From assembly GCA_006176705.1 (NCBI GenBank), contig QRFJ01000765.1:558001-622000 (forward strand): 64,000 bases of DNA, given 5' to 3'. The notes beneath the pieces are model-generated. The model was not told the origin of the DNA. It saw only the letters and a program-made list of their open reading frames with translations, and did not search any database. The stretch comes from Cocos nucifera (taxonomy: Eukaryota > Streptophyta > Magnoliopsida > Arecales > Arecaceae). Numbering within the stretch: the stretch's first letter is position 1; each line of letters begins with the position of its first letter. Of the stretch, positions 22,389-33,263 are shown piece by piece. A program made the position numbers and the translations under genes.

Positions 22389-24453
22389 TGTTGGAGTAAA
22401 TGCATTACTATATTTCAATTTAGCAAAATCTCGATCGAGGTAGTCCATTTGCTGGATATTGAAATTTGAAAGACAATGTAGATTGCTTGTTTAGGATTGA
22501 TAATTAAATCTTAGGTCATCTTTTGAGCATTTGAGTCAAAAGGATGAATTATACGGTAACTATATACCATAGATTCTTGGATGTTGTGATGTGACTATTC
22601 GACCTATCCAAACATCGGGTATCATTGCTAGATGGTTACATCGATTAGTATAGAAATTGGTTCCTATGCTACTGGCTTAGGATTCAAACCTATAGGATCA
22701 TACATAATAGGAGTTTCTATCTGATCTAATAGCTGATCTAGAGTTCCAATGGTCAGAAACTCTGTGGTCAAGAGTCACACTGGATTGGAACTCTATGACC
22801 GGAGTCCCACTAGATTGAGACTCTACCTTCGTCGATTTCATTGGATTGAAACTCTGATATTATTAAAGAATTAATTAGCAATTAGATTATTGATTAGCTC
22901 AATTTGATTGAGCAATGAGGATTGATCAAATTTGATTGAATTTGATTCGATTGGATTTGACCTAATCAGATTATGAGATGACCTAATCGCTAAGAGAGAT
23001 TCGATCCTGATTTGATCAGGACCTGAATCTAATTAATTTTTAATTTAATTAAAATTTAATTGGATTGAATTAAGCCTAATTTGATTAGGTTTGATCTAGT
23101 TAAATTGGGTTTAGACAACTTGGTTTGGATGAAACTAATTTGGACAAAGTTCAAAGCTAGTTTGAATTTAAAACTCCCTGCACTAACTTTGACCATGTCC
23201 TCTCCATGCCCTCTTTTGATTTTTGCATAAGACTTCTCATCAAAAATGTGTGTGTGCCATCCTCTCTTTCTCCTTTTGATCTGGTCCAAGTGTTGGACTG
23301 GTTCAAAGTAAGTTGAATTCTGAAAAATTCAACTTAAAGTGGTTGGAGGTTGGAACCAATCCAACCTCTCAACCTTATCCCTTCTCCACGCCCTCCTCAC
23401 TTTGTCACACTTCTTCATGAATTTTTTTTAGAGTGGGCATGTAGAAGGAGAGTCCTACTTGATGCCCACTTGGATGAGGCATTGGAAGTGGATAAGATAC
23501 CACTTGAATTTAAATTCAAGTGGAAGGTTGAAACGAGTTCAACCTCCCTATCTTATCCTATCTTACATGCAATTCACATCAAAGTGTTGCCTATTAAAAT
23601 CAGATTTTTTTGGGCATGCACAAGTTTGAGAGAGGCTTCATAAGGGAGCATTTCTGGAGAGAGAAATTTAAGGGGGTGCAAGTTTCTAGGTGTGAGAAAT
23701 CCTAGGAAAAGAGAGTCTGCACCACTTACTTCTCATCCCACGCAAGTTTAAAATAGATTTTAAATTATGCGTGTCTGCAACTGAGAAAGGGGTTTCTTAG
23801 TTAAACAGTGAGTGTGGCATGAGCTTCTCTTGGACATGAGGTTTTTTGTTGTTCATAAAAAACCTAAGAGTGGGGACTCTAGGGTTTTTGGATTTGAGTA
23901 ACCCTAAAATTTTGACCTAGGGTTCGGGTGGAGAGATTGAGTGCTGTGAGTGCACGATCACCACCAAATTCACAACACCACCTCATCATCCTCTAATCTT
24001 TGCATCCTGATCTTCTAGAGTATTCAGAAGATCAAAAGAAAGGTGGTCGATCAGATAGACTAAGATTGGCCATCGAAGACTCCAGTGAGGAACTAGCACT
24101 CTGGTGGAGCTGGTCAGGATTAGGAGCTCTATGTGGACTGACCATAAAGGTCAGACGATCGTGCGATTGCATTGCAATGTGAGGGGCTTCTTCCAATGGT
24201 TTTAGATTATTGAGTTCAACTACTCATGCTCAAGTTTCATGTTTTGAACACGAGTAGATTAGTAGATATGATTTACTAATCTTGTGCATTCAATTTTTCT
24301 ATTACATATAAGCATATCTAGATCCTAGTGTAGGATTTTTGATGTGATCATTGCATGCATAAAATTAATATTAGATTAATTTTAGCTTCCACTGCACATA
24401 AATTTTGAAAAAGTTTTGAAAAGCATGCATAGAATCCTGCACTATTTCCATCA
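22389..24453 (+). repeat. 3' LTR of Copia-2
   Basis: Begins TGTTGGAGTAAATGC and ends TTTCCATCA. Partner of 14,748-16,800. It adjoins the resumed Tat-M gene at 24,454. Confidence 0.9.
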
Positions 24454-25498
24454 GGTGTCTCCTCCGGGATGGCATCAAAATGAGCCAAAGTCAGAGACCC
24501 AAGCTTGGCCATTCCAACCAAGGCAGCTCCTGCCCAAGAAGTTGTCGCAACCCCACCGAGCTCAACCTCGTCCACCAAGATCGTTGCCTCCATGCCACCC
24601 GAGAAGAGGAAGAAGGTGGCAAAGAGAAGGAAGAGGGCCGCAGCCAAGAAAGCTTAGAAAAGTTCTGATGGGTCTGGCAGCAGCAGTGCCGATCTAGGCC
24701 GAGGCTCCTTTGATGACTGGGAGGTCATCCAACCCATTATGGAGGGCTGCATCCATCTAGATATAATCGAGAGGATGCTCTGAACTGATGATGAAGAGAG
24801 GATGAGAGACTCTGATATGGTCTTTTTAGAGGTAACTACTTTTCTTTTTAATCTGAATACACGTGCGCTCTCCAATGATAACTTATATTTTGTCATTTGT
24901 AGCAGGGGCATTACTTATTCACCAATGTGGAGGTGATCAACCTCCACAAGATCAAGATTTCAAGGACCGTTAAGAAGGCCAAAACTGCCCAAGAGGAGGC
25001 CAAGAATGCCAGGGCCGAGATCAAGCGCATGTGGGAAGCCCATTTTGCTGAGGGTGAGTATCTTCAAAAGGCGCTCAAGAAAGAAGAGTAGGCATCGGCC
25101 AAATTGAAGACTGCTTTGGCCTTGGAGGAGGAGAAGAGAACAAAGGTCGAAGCCAAGGTTGGTGTGGAGGGGGAGCGAGCCATTAAGTCTTTCAGATCTT
25201 CAAAGGAGATGGAAGACATCAAGGTGGCATTTGCCTAGGAGGCTTTTGGTAAGGGATTTGAGCTCTGCCAGAAGAGGGTCGCGGAGAAGTTTCCCGAGTT
25301 GGATCTTGGCTTTCTACTGGGAGAGTCTTCCAAAGATGAGGTCGAGCTTCCTATGATTGGAGTTGACCTTCCTCACATCGAGCCTACTGCTGCCGAACTT
25401 GCTGAACCTACCTTGTGCCTGCTGATGGGCCAATATCTGCCAAGGCCACACTAAGTTCTTCCACTGCTCCACCATCAGAGGTCAGCGACCTTCATTGA
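24454..25498 (+). pseudogene. Transposase_28-like gene of Tat-M, C-terminal half
   Basis: Resumes after Copia-2. It has a basic patch KRKKVAKRRKRAAAKKA (near 24,605-24,655), an acidic segment DDWEVIQPIMEGCIH, and an AG/GT-flanked non-coding stretch near 24,830-24,905 that may be an intron. A coiled coil follows (24,930-25,300) with KKAKTAQEEAKNARAEIKRM, KLKTALALEEEKRTKVEAKV and KGFELCQKRVAEKFPELDLG. It ends EVSDLH at TGA 25,496-25,498. The FELDLGFL stretch is shared with Tat-L (FFELDLSFL) and Tat-R (FFELDLGFL). Confidence 0.72.
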
Positions 25499-25665
25499 TT
25501 GTACAATTTTTTTTTTCTTTCACATATCATGTATTGAAAATTTTTAGTCATTGAAATTAATTTTTCTCTTTTATCATACCCCCGTGTGTTGTAATATGCT
25601 TTTACATCAGACTTCACTTGCAAATACTATCATCATACGCAGTCTCTGACTGGTGCACCACCATT

Positions 25666-26470
25666 CACTACAATAAAATCAATTTTTTGCAATGCAAAAA
25701 ATTCATCATAAATAATCAATTTTTGTCGCTAATAATTATTAGCGATGGAATTTGCATCGCTAATTGTTCATCACAAAAAATTAGATCGCAAATAATATTT
25801 GACAAGAAAAATTTAATTTTTATTGCTAATAAATTTTTTTATGATGAAAAATTTTTATCCAAGAAAACTTATTCATTAAATTATTTATGATGAAAATATT
25901 TATGATGAAAAACCAAAATTTTTCATCATAAATAATTATTTTTCTTGATGAATATATTCTCTTAGAAAATAAAAAAAAATTATTTATGATGGAAATATTT
26001 CATCATAAATAATGAATTAATTATGATGGATAGTTTCCATCGTAAACAATTTTTTATTTTTGATGAAATATTTTCATAAAAAAATAATTATTTGCAATAA
26101 AAAGTTTTCTCATAAATAATTTTTTATTTATAATGGATATATTTCATCATAAATAATTTTTTATTTATGACAAAAATATTCCATCATAAATAATAAATTA
26201 TTTGCAATGAAAGCAATCCATCATAAATAATTTCATCATAAATTATTTTTTAAAATTATAAATAAATATATTTTATAGTTTATATTTTAAATATTTTTAT
26301 TTATAATTTATAAAATAAAAATAAAAAATCCATAAAATAAATCCATAAATAAATTTCATCATTTCATGTACAAATAAATTTCATCATTTCATTGTATAAA
26401 AATATAGTTGCAAAAAACATTTTTTATAAATATAAAAGATATAAAATAAAAATAAAAATATATAAAAATA
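25666..26470. repeat. Left terminus and subterminal repeats of CACTA-1
   Basis: CACTA terminus, then many copies of ATTTATGATGRAAA and its complement, plus TCGCTAATAATTATTAGCGA. In this superfamily subterminal repeats bind the small transposase subunit. The 3-bp flank before it is ATT. There are no genes. Confidence 0.8.
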
Positions 26471-28093
26471 GATCGTCGATCATCAAGCATCGATAGTATC
26501 TAGAGAAGAGGAACGGACCAAAGAAAGAGAATGCTCAGAGGAGCTCAAACTGGCCTGCTGTTGCATCATCAGCTGCATCATCAGCTCCATCTGCACCATC
26601 CATTTCATCATCTACGTTTGGAATAGCTAGTACTCGTCGACGCATGCAATCATCTCAGTAGCCCACTGCCAATCCTCAGCATCCTATCTCTATATCTCTA
26701 CCAACTAGACATCATAGGTAGCATGGATGTCAATCCTAGATGAATTGAAGATGTAGGAGCTCTGATCTCATGCTCTAGTCTCTTAACATAATAGGATCTC
26801 GTACCAAGCACCTGATCATAGATCTCATCATCTATGGGTGCAATCGAGCCCTCTAGGATAGGCTGGGATCTAAAGTCTATGATATGATCCTAAAAATTAA
26901 ATTTATAGCTATTCTAAGTTTGTACTAAAAATTAAAATGCCAATGAAAATTAGGTAAAAAAACTTACATAAAGCTCCTGGCTCTCGATCGTCCAATCCCT
27001 TGATCATTGTTGATGGGTCCACTAGTAGATCTCGATTCTATCAAAAAGCTCGCCACTCTCTACATCTCTCTATAATTTAAGAAAAATTAATAAAAAAAAT
27101 TTAAATAGTTAAAGAGTTAAAATATGATAAATAAAAATTATTTATCATCTGCTCCATATGGCAAGCGAATGGCCTCGAAACTTCATAATGCAAAACTGTC
27201 TGTCTCGCCCGATTCATAGTATTTTTGGCACATCGATCCTGCACAGTTAACAATCAAATTAGTTAGTAAATAACTAAATTAAAAATAAATAATTTAATTA
27301 TTAAATTCTAAATAAAAAATTATCTGATATGCTGGATCCTCGTACGTGCGGCATATGATAGTCCAGTCCTCGATATTGATGCTATCATATGGCCACTATC
27401 GCATTGCCTCCATCCCCTGATCGTGCACTAATGCATACCAGTGGTGATGAATACGATGTTGGTACTTCTTGAAATGCAAGCATAGATGATCATCTACAAT
27501 TCGCTGCATGCAATCATGCTCAAAATCAATAATATCAAATATAGCCTACCAATAATAAATATTATGAGAATATAGTATTAATTAAATATTTAAATAAATA
27601 TTATTGTACTTGTAAGTGGCTATAGAAGACCTCTCTTTGAGCCCGTTTAACCTGACGTCAATTGAAGAGCATCATCTAGGAAAAATTGAGGCAAATGATG
27701 CCTAGCTCAATCTACCATGGTTCACACCATCCCCTAATAGGTTTGGTATAGTCTGACGGAATCTCGATGCAGAGATGCTGTCCCTTGTGTTCGCATCTCC
27801 AATGCTCAAGGATAAGATTCTTCGATGGACCTCATCCTCGTCTCACCACCATCAGAGAATAGCCTAAAAAAATAATGAATAAATTATTAGTATAATAGTC
27901 ATCTATAAACCTAATAGGTAAATTAAAATCAAATTTTATTATATAAAAAATATTAAAATATCAGTCAGGTCCACCTTACTCGAACCCACCTCTATAGGGT
28001 CCTCTGGTAACTTGATGGTGCAGTAGTGGAAATTGAGGAATGCTTAGGGGTAGGCTAGGAACTCGAACGTCATCGTCTCCCTCCTGGCGCCAT
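26470..28093 (-). pseudogene. Transposase_24 (Ptta/En/Spm) protein of CACTA-1
   Basis: Minus strand. ATG at 28,093 (MAPGGRR, then stops). Later segments give EHWRCEHKGQHLCIEIPSDY (27,800), DFEHDCMQRIVDDHLCLHFK, EDWTIICRTYEDPAYQ (27,370) and CAKNTMNRARQTVLHYEVSR (27,200). These are followed by SGELFDRIEIY and VLGTRSYYVKRLEHEIRAP (26,790), then a Met/Gln-rich tail. This is the order of the plant Transposase_24 family: ...DW..L C....F, K N...R, G..S, then E...R......F. AT-rich stretches between segments fit introns. The family accompanies the main CACTA transposase and probably binds its termini. Stops show decay. Confidence 0.78.
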
Positions 28094-28224
28094 GTTGCAA
28101 TGCTTAAACTATACATATAATTAACTTGATATATAAATATATATAATAATAAATAATAATAGTGAAAAATACATAAATGTTAATGAATAGAATTGAATTG
28201 CATACCATTATTATAAGAGATTCA

Positions 28225-28640
28225 ATAAAGAATATAGATCTACTTATCAATATCCGTATCCTCCTCGATTTTTAGATCCTCCTTCGAATCATAATAATCA
28301 ATTAATGTATTGTCTTCTATCTCATCATGAACGTCGCCCTCCGAATCATCAAGGTTAAATACAAAATCAGCTTCAACTTCATTGGATGGCAGATCAGCCC
28401 CATTCAAAGGGCTGTCATAAGTTCTTTGTCAACAAGATGCTCGATCAATGTTTGCTCTTTCTCTTGAAAAGCTTCCTCTTCATGTAGATCTAAATTATTG
28501 TCCATCTCTAGTTGGCTTGGTATGTCATATACGTCTCTGGGTATTATTCTTTGTACGACATGCCAATCACCTCGATATATGTACTCAAAAAATATATGAG
28601 ATAACTACTATGAAATTTTCTATAATAGAACAAAGAACAC
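28225..28640 (-). pseudogene. CACTA-1 main transposase, C-terminal remnant
   Basis: The minus strand carries EYIYRGDWHVVQRIIPRDVY then DIPSQLEMDNNLDLHEEE, followed by an acidic tail (DDSEGDVHDEIEDNTLIDYY, KEDLKIEEDTDIDK) ending at TAG near 28,238. The W.VV.....RD.YD.P box is the usual tail of the plant CACTA TNPD-type transposase. The catalytic core that should lie to the right is absent; satellite-like DNA begins instead. CACTA-1 therefore cannot move by itself. Confidence 0.75.
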
Positions 28641-28781
28641 CATGACAATAATAAAATATTGATGCATTTCTAAACTGCTCAAATTGGGGCATCCAAGAGC
28701 CATTCAAAGAGTCCATTTTGGAGACTCTGGGATCAACTTTTGAATAGGAGTCTAAGGTTACATCAATGCATGCATTAAATC

Positions 28782-29030
28782 ATTACCAACCTGGATCTCA
28801 GATTAGATCCCAAACCAAATCCCAACCCAGATCCCGACTGAGATCCGATCCAAATCCCAAACTAGATCCTGGACAGGATCCCAGATCGGATCCCGAATCA
28901 AATCCTGATCTGGATCCTGATCGAGATTCAATCCAGATCATGACCCAAATCTTGAATCAGATCCTAGACCGGATCCCAGATCGGACCCCAAACCGAATCC
29001 CGACCCGAATCATGGATCGAATAGTTCATA
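28782..29030. repeat. GATCC-rich minisatellite, ~12-bp period
   Basis: About 20 imperfect copies of a unit like AGATCCCGAACC. The open frame across it (Ser/Arg/Asp/Pro repeats) is a by-product of the repeat. It lies where the body of the CACTA transposase gene would be expected. Confidence 0.85.
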
Positions 29031-29269
29031 TATATTAAAAATTAAAATCTTCGACTAATGTAAATTAAAACATTAAATCATAATCATAATAAAATATAGG
29101 AACTAAATAAATAAAAAGATTAAATATAACAAGTAAAATCATAAAAGTATAATTCAAAATCTAACTATTTTAATTTTAAAAAATAATTTATTTTTACATA
29201 TTTTATCAATCTATATTAAAATTTATTTATTAATCAAATTATTATTATTATTATTACTATTATTAAGGA
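29031..29269. other. AT-rich spacer
   Basis: Only A/T-rich sequence, ending in an ATT microsatellite run near 29,238-29,265. No frame. Confidence 0.7.
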
Positions 29270-29700
29270 CTAACCCGGCCAACACCCTGCGGCCCCTCCA
29301 CCCCCCATCCCTCGCGGCACCCTACCCCTTGTGGTGCCCTTACGGGACATACCACCCGCAACGCGCCACCCGATCCATCATCACCACCCATCCATGCCCC
29401 CCCCACCCCCTGCGCACACCTCTGCCTCACCCCACCCGCAGTTGCCACCTGACCCATCACCATCGCCCTCAATGCCCCACCTTCATGGCCCCCCACTTAC
29501 AGCACCCTTCACCTCACACCATCTACAATCGGCCACCCACCTATCACCACTGCCTCTTGGTGCCCCACCGCTGTGGTGCCCCTTCGTTTAGCTGCCACCA
29601 CCAGCAGCCCCCTGACCCATTACACCACCACCCATGGCCTGTGGCACCACTCCCTGTGCTCTCCGTCGCCACCGACCCCATATCGCACTGTGCGCAGATG
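29270..29700. other. C-rich (G-rich on minus) low-complexity island
   Basis: Strongly strand-biased: long CCCCACCC/CCACC runs on +, in sharp contrast to the AT-rich surroundings. Open frames on both strands are low-complexity (Pro/His on +, Gly on -). The minus strand has several closely spaced G runs. It lies between the presumed CACTA-1 5' UTR and the coding remnants; it may be a GC-rich first exon, but I recognise no domain. Confidence 0.6.
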
Positions 29701-29852
29701 ATCGAAAGACAAAAAAAAATCTATGATCGATCGGGTATGGGATGGACTTACTTCGGTGCCAGACAGCAATGGCGGCAAAAGGCCGGCTAGCTGATAGGAG
29801 ATGTAGTCACCAGTCGGTGGAAGCCAGGAGGAGGAATAGAGAGGAGAGGAGG

Positions 29853-29857
29853 GGTTT
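29853..29857 (+). repeat. Target-site duplication of Athila-1, left
   Basis: GGTTT, identical to 40,922-40,926. Confidence 0.9.
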
Positions 29858-31483
29858 TGTAAGTAAAAAATTCATCAATAAAAGTATTAATTCATTAGAT
29901 TAATTAAATTTATATTAATTTTTAATAATTAATGATCAATTTATATATAATTTTTAAGAAATTCATATTTTTATTAATTAAAAAATTAATTAAAAAAATA
30001 ATAAAAATTAAAAAATAAAATTTTATAATCAATAGAAAGAGCTCATTTTTTTGATCATAACGAAATAAGTTTGGAGCAAAATGAAGCTAAAATGGAAAAG
30101 ATATAAATTTTTAAAGAAATAAAATAAAAAAATTTAAATGAAAAATATCATACGGCTCAAACGGCTCAAGCTGCCACGCCGCAGCAGCTGGCGCATCCAA
30201 ACGGGCCAAGTCAAGCCTACCAAGCCAGCGCGCCAAGCCATCCAAGCTAGCCGACTTAAGCTTAGAAGCCATCAACCAGTCTATAGAACAGTATGGACCG
30301 CCGGCTCAGCAGACACCAGCGAATTAGAGCCTGCCACGTGGTGGACCTAGACCCTTAAAGGGTTTACAAAAAATTAATCATGGCTTACAGGGCATTTTGG
30401 TCTTTTCATCTATCAATAGAAGGTGCTGATTGGTTACAGTGCACGATGTGGTCGGTCCACGCAGTCCATGGGAACAGTAAACGTGCGATCGTGCGGTGGT
30501 GGTTGTTTGCGGTTAGGATCGGATGGTTAGCATTTTTTTCGATTACTGATTTCACCTGGATCACCATCGAATGGTAGCGCTTGATTTCAGCTTCGATCCG
30601 ACGATCCAGAAGGCTTCCGACGGTAATCAAACTCTCGGGCGCATGATCAACAGCGTAAATTCCTCCATCAAGCGTGATCCAATGGTCAGAAATTAATCCG
30701 ACTTGATCTAGGCCATTACACGTCTATTTTTTGTATTTTTGGAAGCATCGGATCATCATCCAACGGTCAGAATTAAAAGAACTCAATAGGGGCTATTTTA
30801 ATTCAAATTTCACTCAGATTTCTTCCTATTTTCATGATTAAAACAACTCTTAGTCCCACATTGCCTCTAAAAAAAATATCTAGCCTCCCTAGCTCTATAA
30901 AAAGGACCCAGGCCTTCAGAAATCAACATCTCCGATCAAGGTGAAGCTTTGGTATAGGGTGAAGCCAGGCTATGGGTTAATGGCTGCTTCAAAGCAATTG
31001 GTGCCGAGGAGAAGAGCTGGGCTTCTACACCATCTTTCCACCAATGCCGATCTAAGATCAGAGATCAGCCTATTTTATTTTTTTTTTATTTTATGTATTT
31101 AAATTATGAACTTTTTAATGCAATATTTATTTTTATGCTCTTTAATTTCATATTTTTTTGCAATTTAATTTCTATACTTTAAATTATTACTTTTTTTTAT
31201 TTTATTGCAAATAGATGCTAAGATCTAACTAGTAGATCTTAGTACCAAGTTTAAATTTCTGTACCTTTTAATTTTTGCTTTTTATTTTCCGACTTCACTT
31301 TTGATCCCAAAACTCTTCTCTTTTCTTTTTCTTTTGTAAAATCAAAGATTTCAAATCTAAAAACACTACCTTCCCTGTGGATTCGACCCGACTCACTGCT
31401 ATCTACAGATTTTTAATTATTTTAAGACAGTTGGATTAAACTAATAAACATGGTGTCTTAACGACAACATCGCATTCCTATCA
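29858..31483 (+). repeat. 5' LTR of Athila-1
   Basis: TGTAAGTAAAA...CCTATCA. It contains GTCCCACATTG (30,853-30,863) and TATAAAAA (30,896-30,903), 32 bp apart. The ~230-bp GC-rich block at 30,150-30,360 (GGCTCAAGCTGCCACGCCGC...) and the CCACGTGG box at 30,334-30,341 stand out in the AT-rich LTR. Confidence 0.93.
30853..30903 (+). promoter_or_regulatory. LTR promoter of Athila-1: snRNA-like USE and TATA
   Basis: GTCCCACATTG matches the plant snRNA upstream element RTCCCACATCG at 10 of 11 positions. TATAAAAA follows after 32 bp. The same pair occurs in all four Athila LTRs of the window (gap 32-33 bp). The transcription start would be near 30,930. Confidence 0.6.
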
Positions 31484-31489
31484 AGTTTT

Positions 31490-31507
31490 TGGCACCATTA
31501 CCGGGAA
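31490..31507 (+). other. Primer-binding site of Athila-1
   Basis: TGGCACCATTACCGGGAA. Compared with the complement of the plant tRNA-Asp 3' end (TGGCGCCGTTGCCGGGGA), the four differences are all G to A. Confidence 0.75.
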
Positions 31508-32263
31508 TGGAATAGATGCTATTTTTTTCTTTGATTTCTTTGATTTTTTTTGTAAAGTAAATATTTTTTTAAATATTACTCACTAATTTTTTTTATTTAT
31601 TTTGTAGAAAAAAAGAGAAAAGAAAGAAAGCATCTAATTTTGGTGAGATCAATCCTAACCCTAGTCCTCTTTTCTTTTTATTTATTTATTTACTTATTTT
31701 ATTTTTAAATTAATTTTAAAAAATATTTATTTAAATCTAATTAAAAATCTCATGATAAGATTAGAAATCTTAACTGCTTAGAGCATGCATCATATTAGTT
31801 TTATTTTTATTTTTTTATTTTTTTGGTGATTGCTGGAGGCAAGGTAAGTCTTTTAGAATTCAATTAGTTGCATGCATCTAGTTTAAATTGCATAGAATTC
31901 TTTGATTGAAAATTTTTTTGTGCATGTTCATATTAAATCAACTTAAGGGCACAACCCAATTAAACAAGATAAGATGGAGATTTGATCACCCTTCCTTAGC
32001 CCACAAACAATCAACTAGCATCCTGCATTGACCTAAGCCTTTAATTCTAAATCAATTAGACATCAGCCCTAGGAACTCGAGCTTAATAGGATAAGGAACC
32101 CTAAGAGTTGAACCAGATTAGGGTTAGTCAATTTGACTAGTGTCTAGAAAAGTGATTCAGGGATGATTGGGCCTGAAGAAAGGTGGTTTCTAATTAGTTC
32201 CGTTAGCTTACCTGGCCAAGCATAATTGGTGTCTAAGGTAAGCAATGAAAGGACTCCCACCGA
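31508..32263 (+). other. Untranslated leader of Athila-1
   Basis: No frame. It contains GCTTACC (32,206-32,212) and GGTAAGC (32,237-32,243), able to pair, and AATTGGTGTCTAAGGTAAG (32,224-32,242), shared with Copia-3. It is cut by the assembly gap in the middle of the shared block. Confidence 0.7.
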
Positions 32264-33263
32264 NNNNNNNNNNNNNNNNNNNNNNNNNNNNNNNNNNNNN
32301 NNNNNNNNNNNNNNNNNNNNNNNNNNNNNNNNNNNNNNNNNNNNNNNNNNNNNNNNNNNNNNNNNNNNNNNNNNNNNNNNNNNNNNNNNNNNNNNNNNNN
32401 NNNNNNNNNNNNNNNNNNNNNNNNNNNNNNNNNNNNNNNNNNNNNNNNNNNNNNNNNNNNNNNNNNNNNNNNNNNNNNNNNNNNNNNNNNNNNNNNNNNN
32501 NNNNNNNNNNNNNNNNNNNNNNNNNNNNNNNNNNNNNNNNNNNNNNNNNNNNNNNNNNNNNNNNNNNNNNNNNNNNNNNNNNNNNNNNNNNNNNNNNNNN
32601 NNNNNNNNNNNNNNNNNNNNNNNNNNNNNNNNNNNNNNNNNNNNNNNNNNNNNNNNNNNNNNNNNNNNNNNNNNNNNNNNNNNNNNNNNNNNNNNNNNNN
32701 NNNNNNNNNNNNNNNNNNNNNNNNNNNNNNNNNNNNNNNNNNNNNNNNNNNNNNNNNNNNNNNNNNNNNNNNNNNNNNNNNNNNNNNNNNNNNNNNNNNN
32801 NNNNNNNNNNNNNNNNNNNNNNNNNNNNNNNNNNNNNNNNNNNNNNNNNNNNNNNNNNNNNNNNNNNNNNNNNNNNNNNNNNNNNNNNNNNNNNNNNNNN
32901 NNNNNNNNNNNNNNNNNNNNNNNNNNNNNNNNNNNNNNNNNNNNNNNNNNNNNNNNNNNNNNNNNNNNNNNNNNNNNNNNNNNNNNNNNNNNNNNNNNNN
33001 NNNNNNNNNNNNNNNNNNNNNNNNNNNNNNNNNNNNNNNNNNNNNNNNNNNNNNNNNNNNNNNNNNNNNNNNNNNNNNNNNNNNNNNNNNNNNNNNNNNN
33101 NNNNNNNNNNNNNNNNNNNNNNNNNNNNNNNNNNNNNNNNNNNNNNNNNNNNNNNNNNNNNNNNNNNNNNNNNNNNNNNNNNNNNNNNNNNNNNNNNNNN
33201 NNNNNNNNNNNNNNNNNNNNNNNNNNNNNNNNNNNNNNNNNNNNNNNNNNNNNNNNNNNNNNN
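32264..33263. other. Assembly gap, 1,000 N
   Basis: Exactly 1,000 N. By comparison with Athila-2 it replaces the leader end and most of gag. The round length suggests a placeholder. Open frames through it are artefacts. Confidence 0.99.

Larger units (their letters stand above)
14748..24453 (+). mobile_element. Ty1/copia retrotransposon, complete but inactive (Copia-2)
   Basis: About 9.7 kb with LTRs of 2,053 bp (14,748-16,800) and 2,065 bp (22,389-24,453). The 3' LTR begins TGTTGGAGTAAATGC; in the 5' LTR the first bases are mutated (CGAAGGAGTAAATGC). Both end TTTCCATCA. TGGTATCAGAGC follows the 5' LTR directly. The internal copia domains are in order but riddled with stops. The flanks (left ...TACCC, right GGTGT) show no target duplication. 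Insertion is inferred because the Tat-M gene continues on both sides. Confidence 0.9.
11958..25665 (-). mobile_element. Tat-lineage element in reverse orientation, 3' part (Tat-M)
   Basis: From left to right: 3' LTR (11,958-13,262), the extra-gene promoter and gene on the + strand (13.5-14.75 and 24.45-25.5 kb), and an untranslated stretch that matches 60,235-60,350 in reverse. Copia-2 sits inside the gene and CACTA-1 begins at 25,666. The pol, gag and 5' LTR are not in the window; they should lie beyond the right end of CACTA-1. Confidence 0.7.

Noticed and set aside
28766..29038. 90-codon Arg/Ser/Asp/Pro repeat protein
   Set aside because: Direct translation of the ~12-bp GATCC minisatellite.
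29329..29790. 153-codon + strand Pro/His-rich frame
   Set aside because: Low-complexity C-rich island; the composition alone keeps it open, and no domain is visible.
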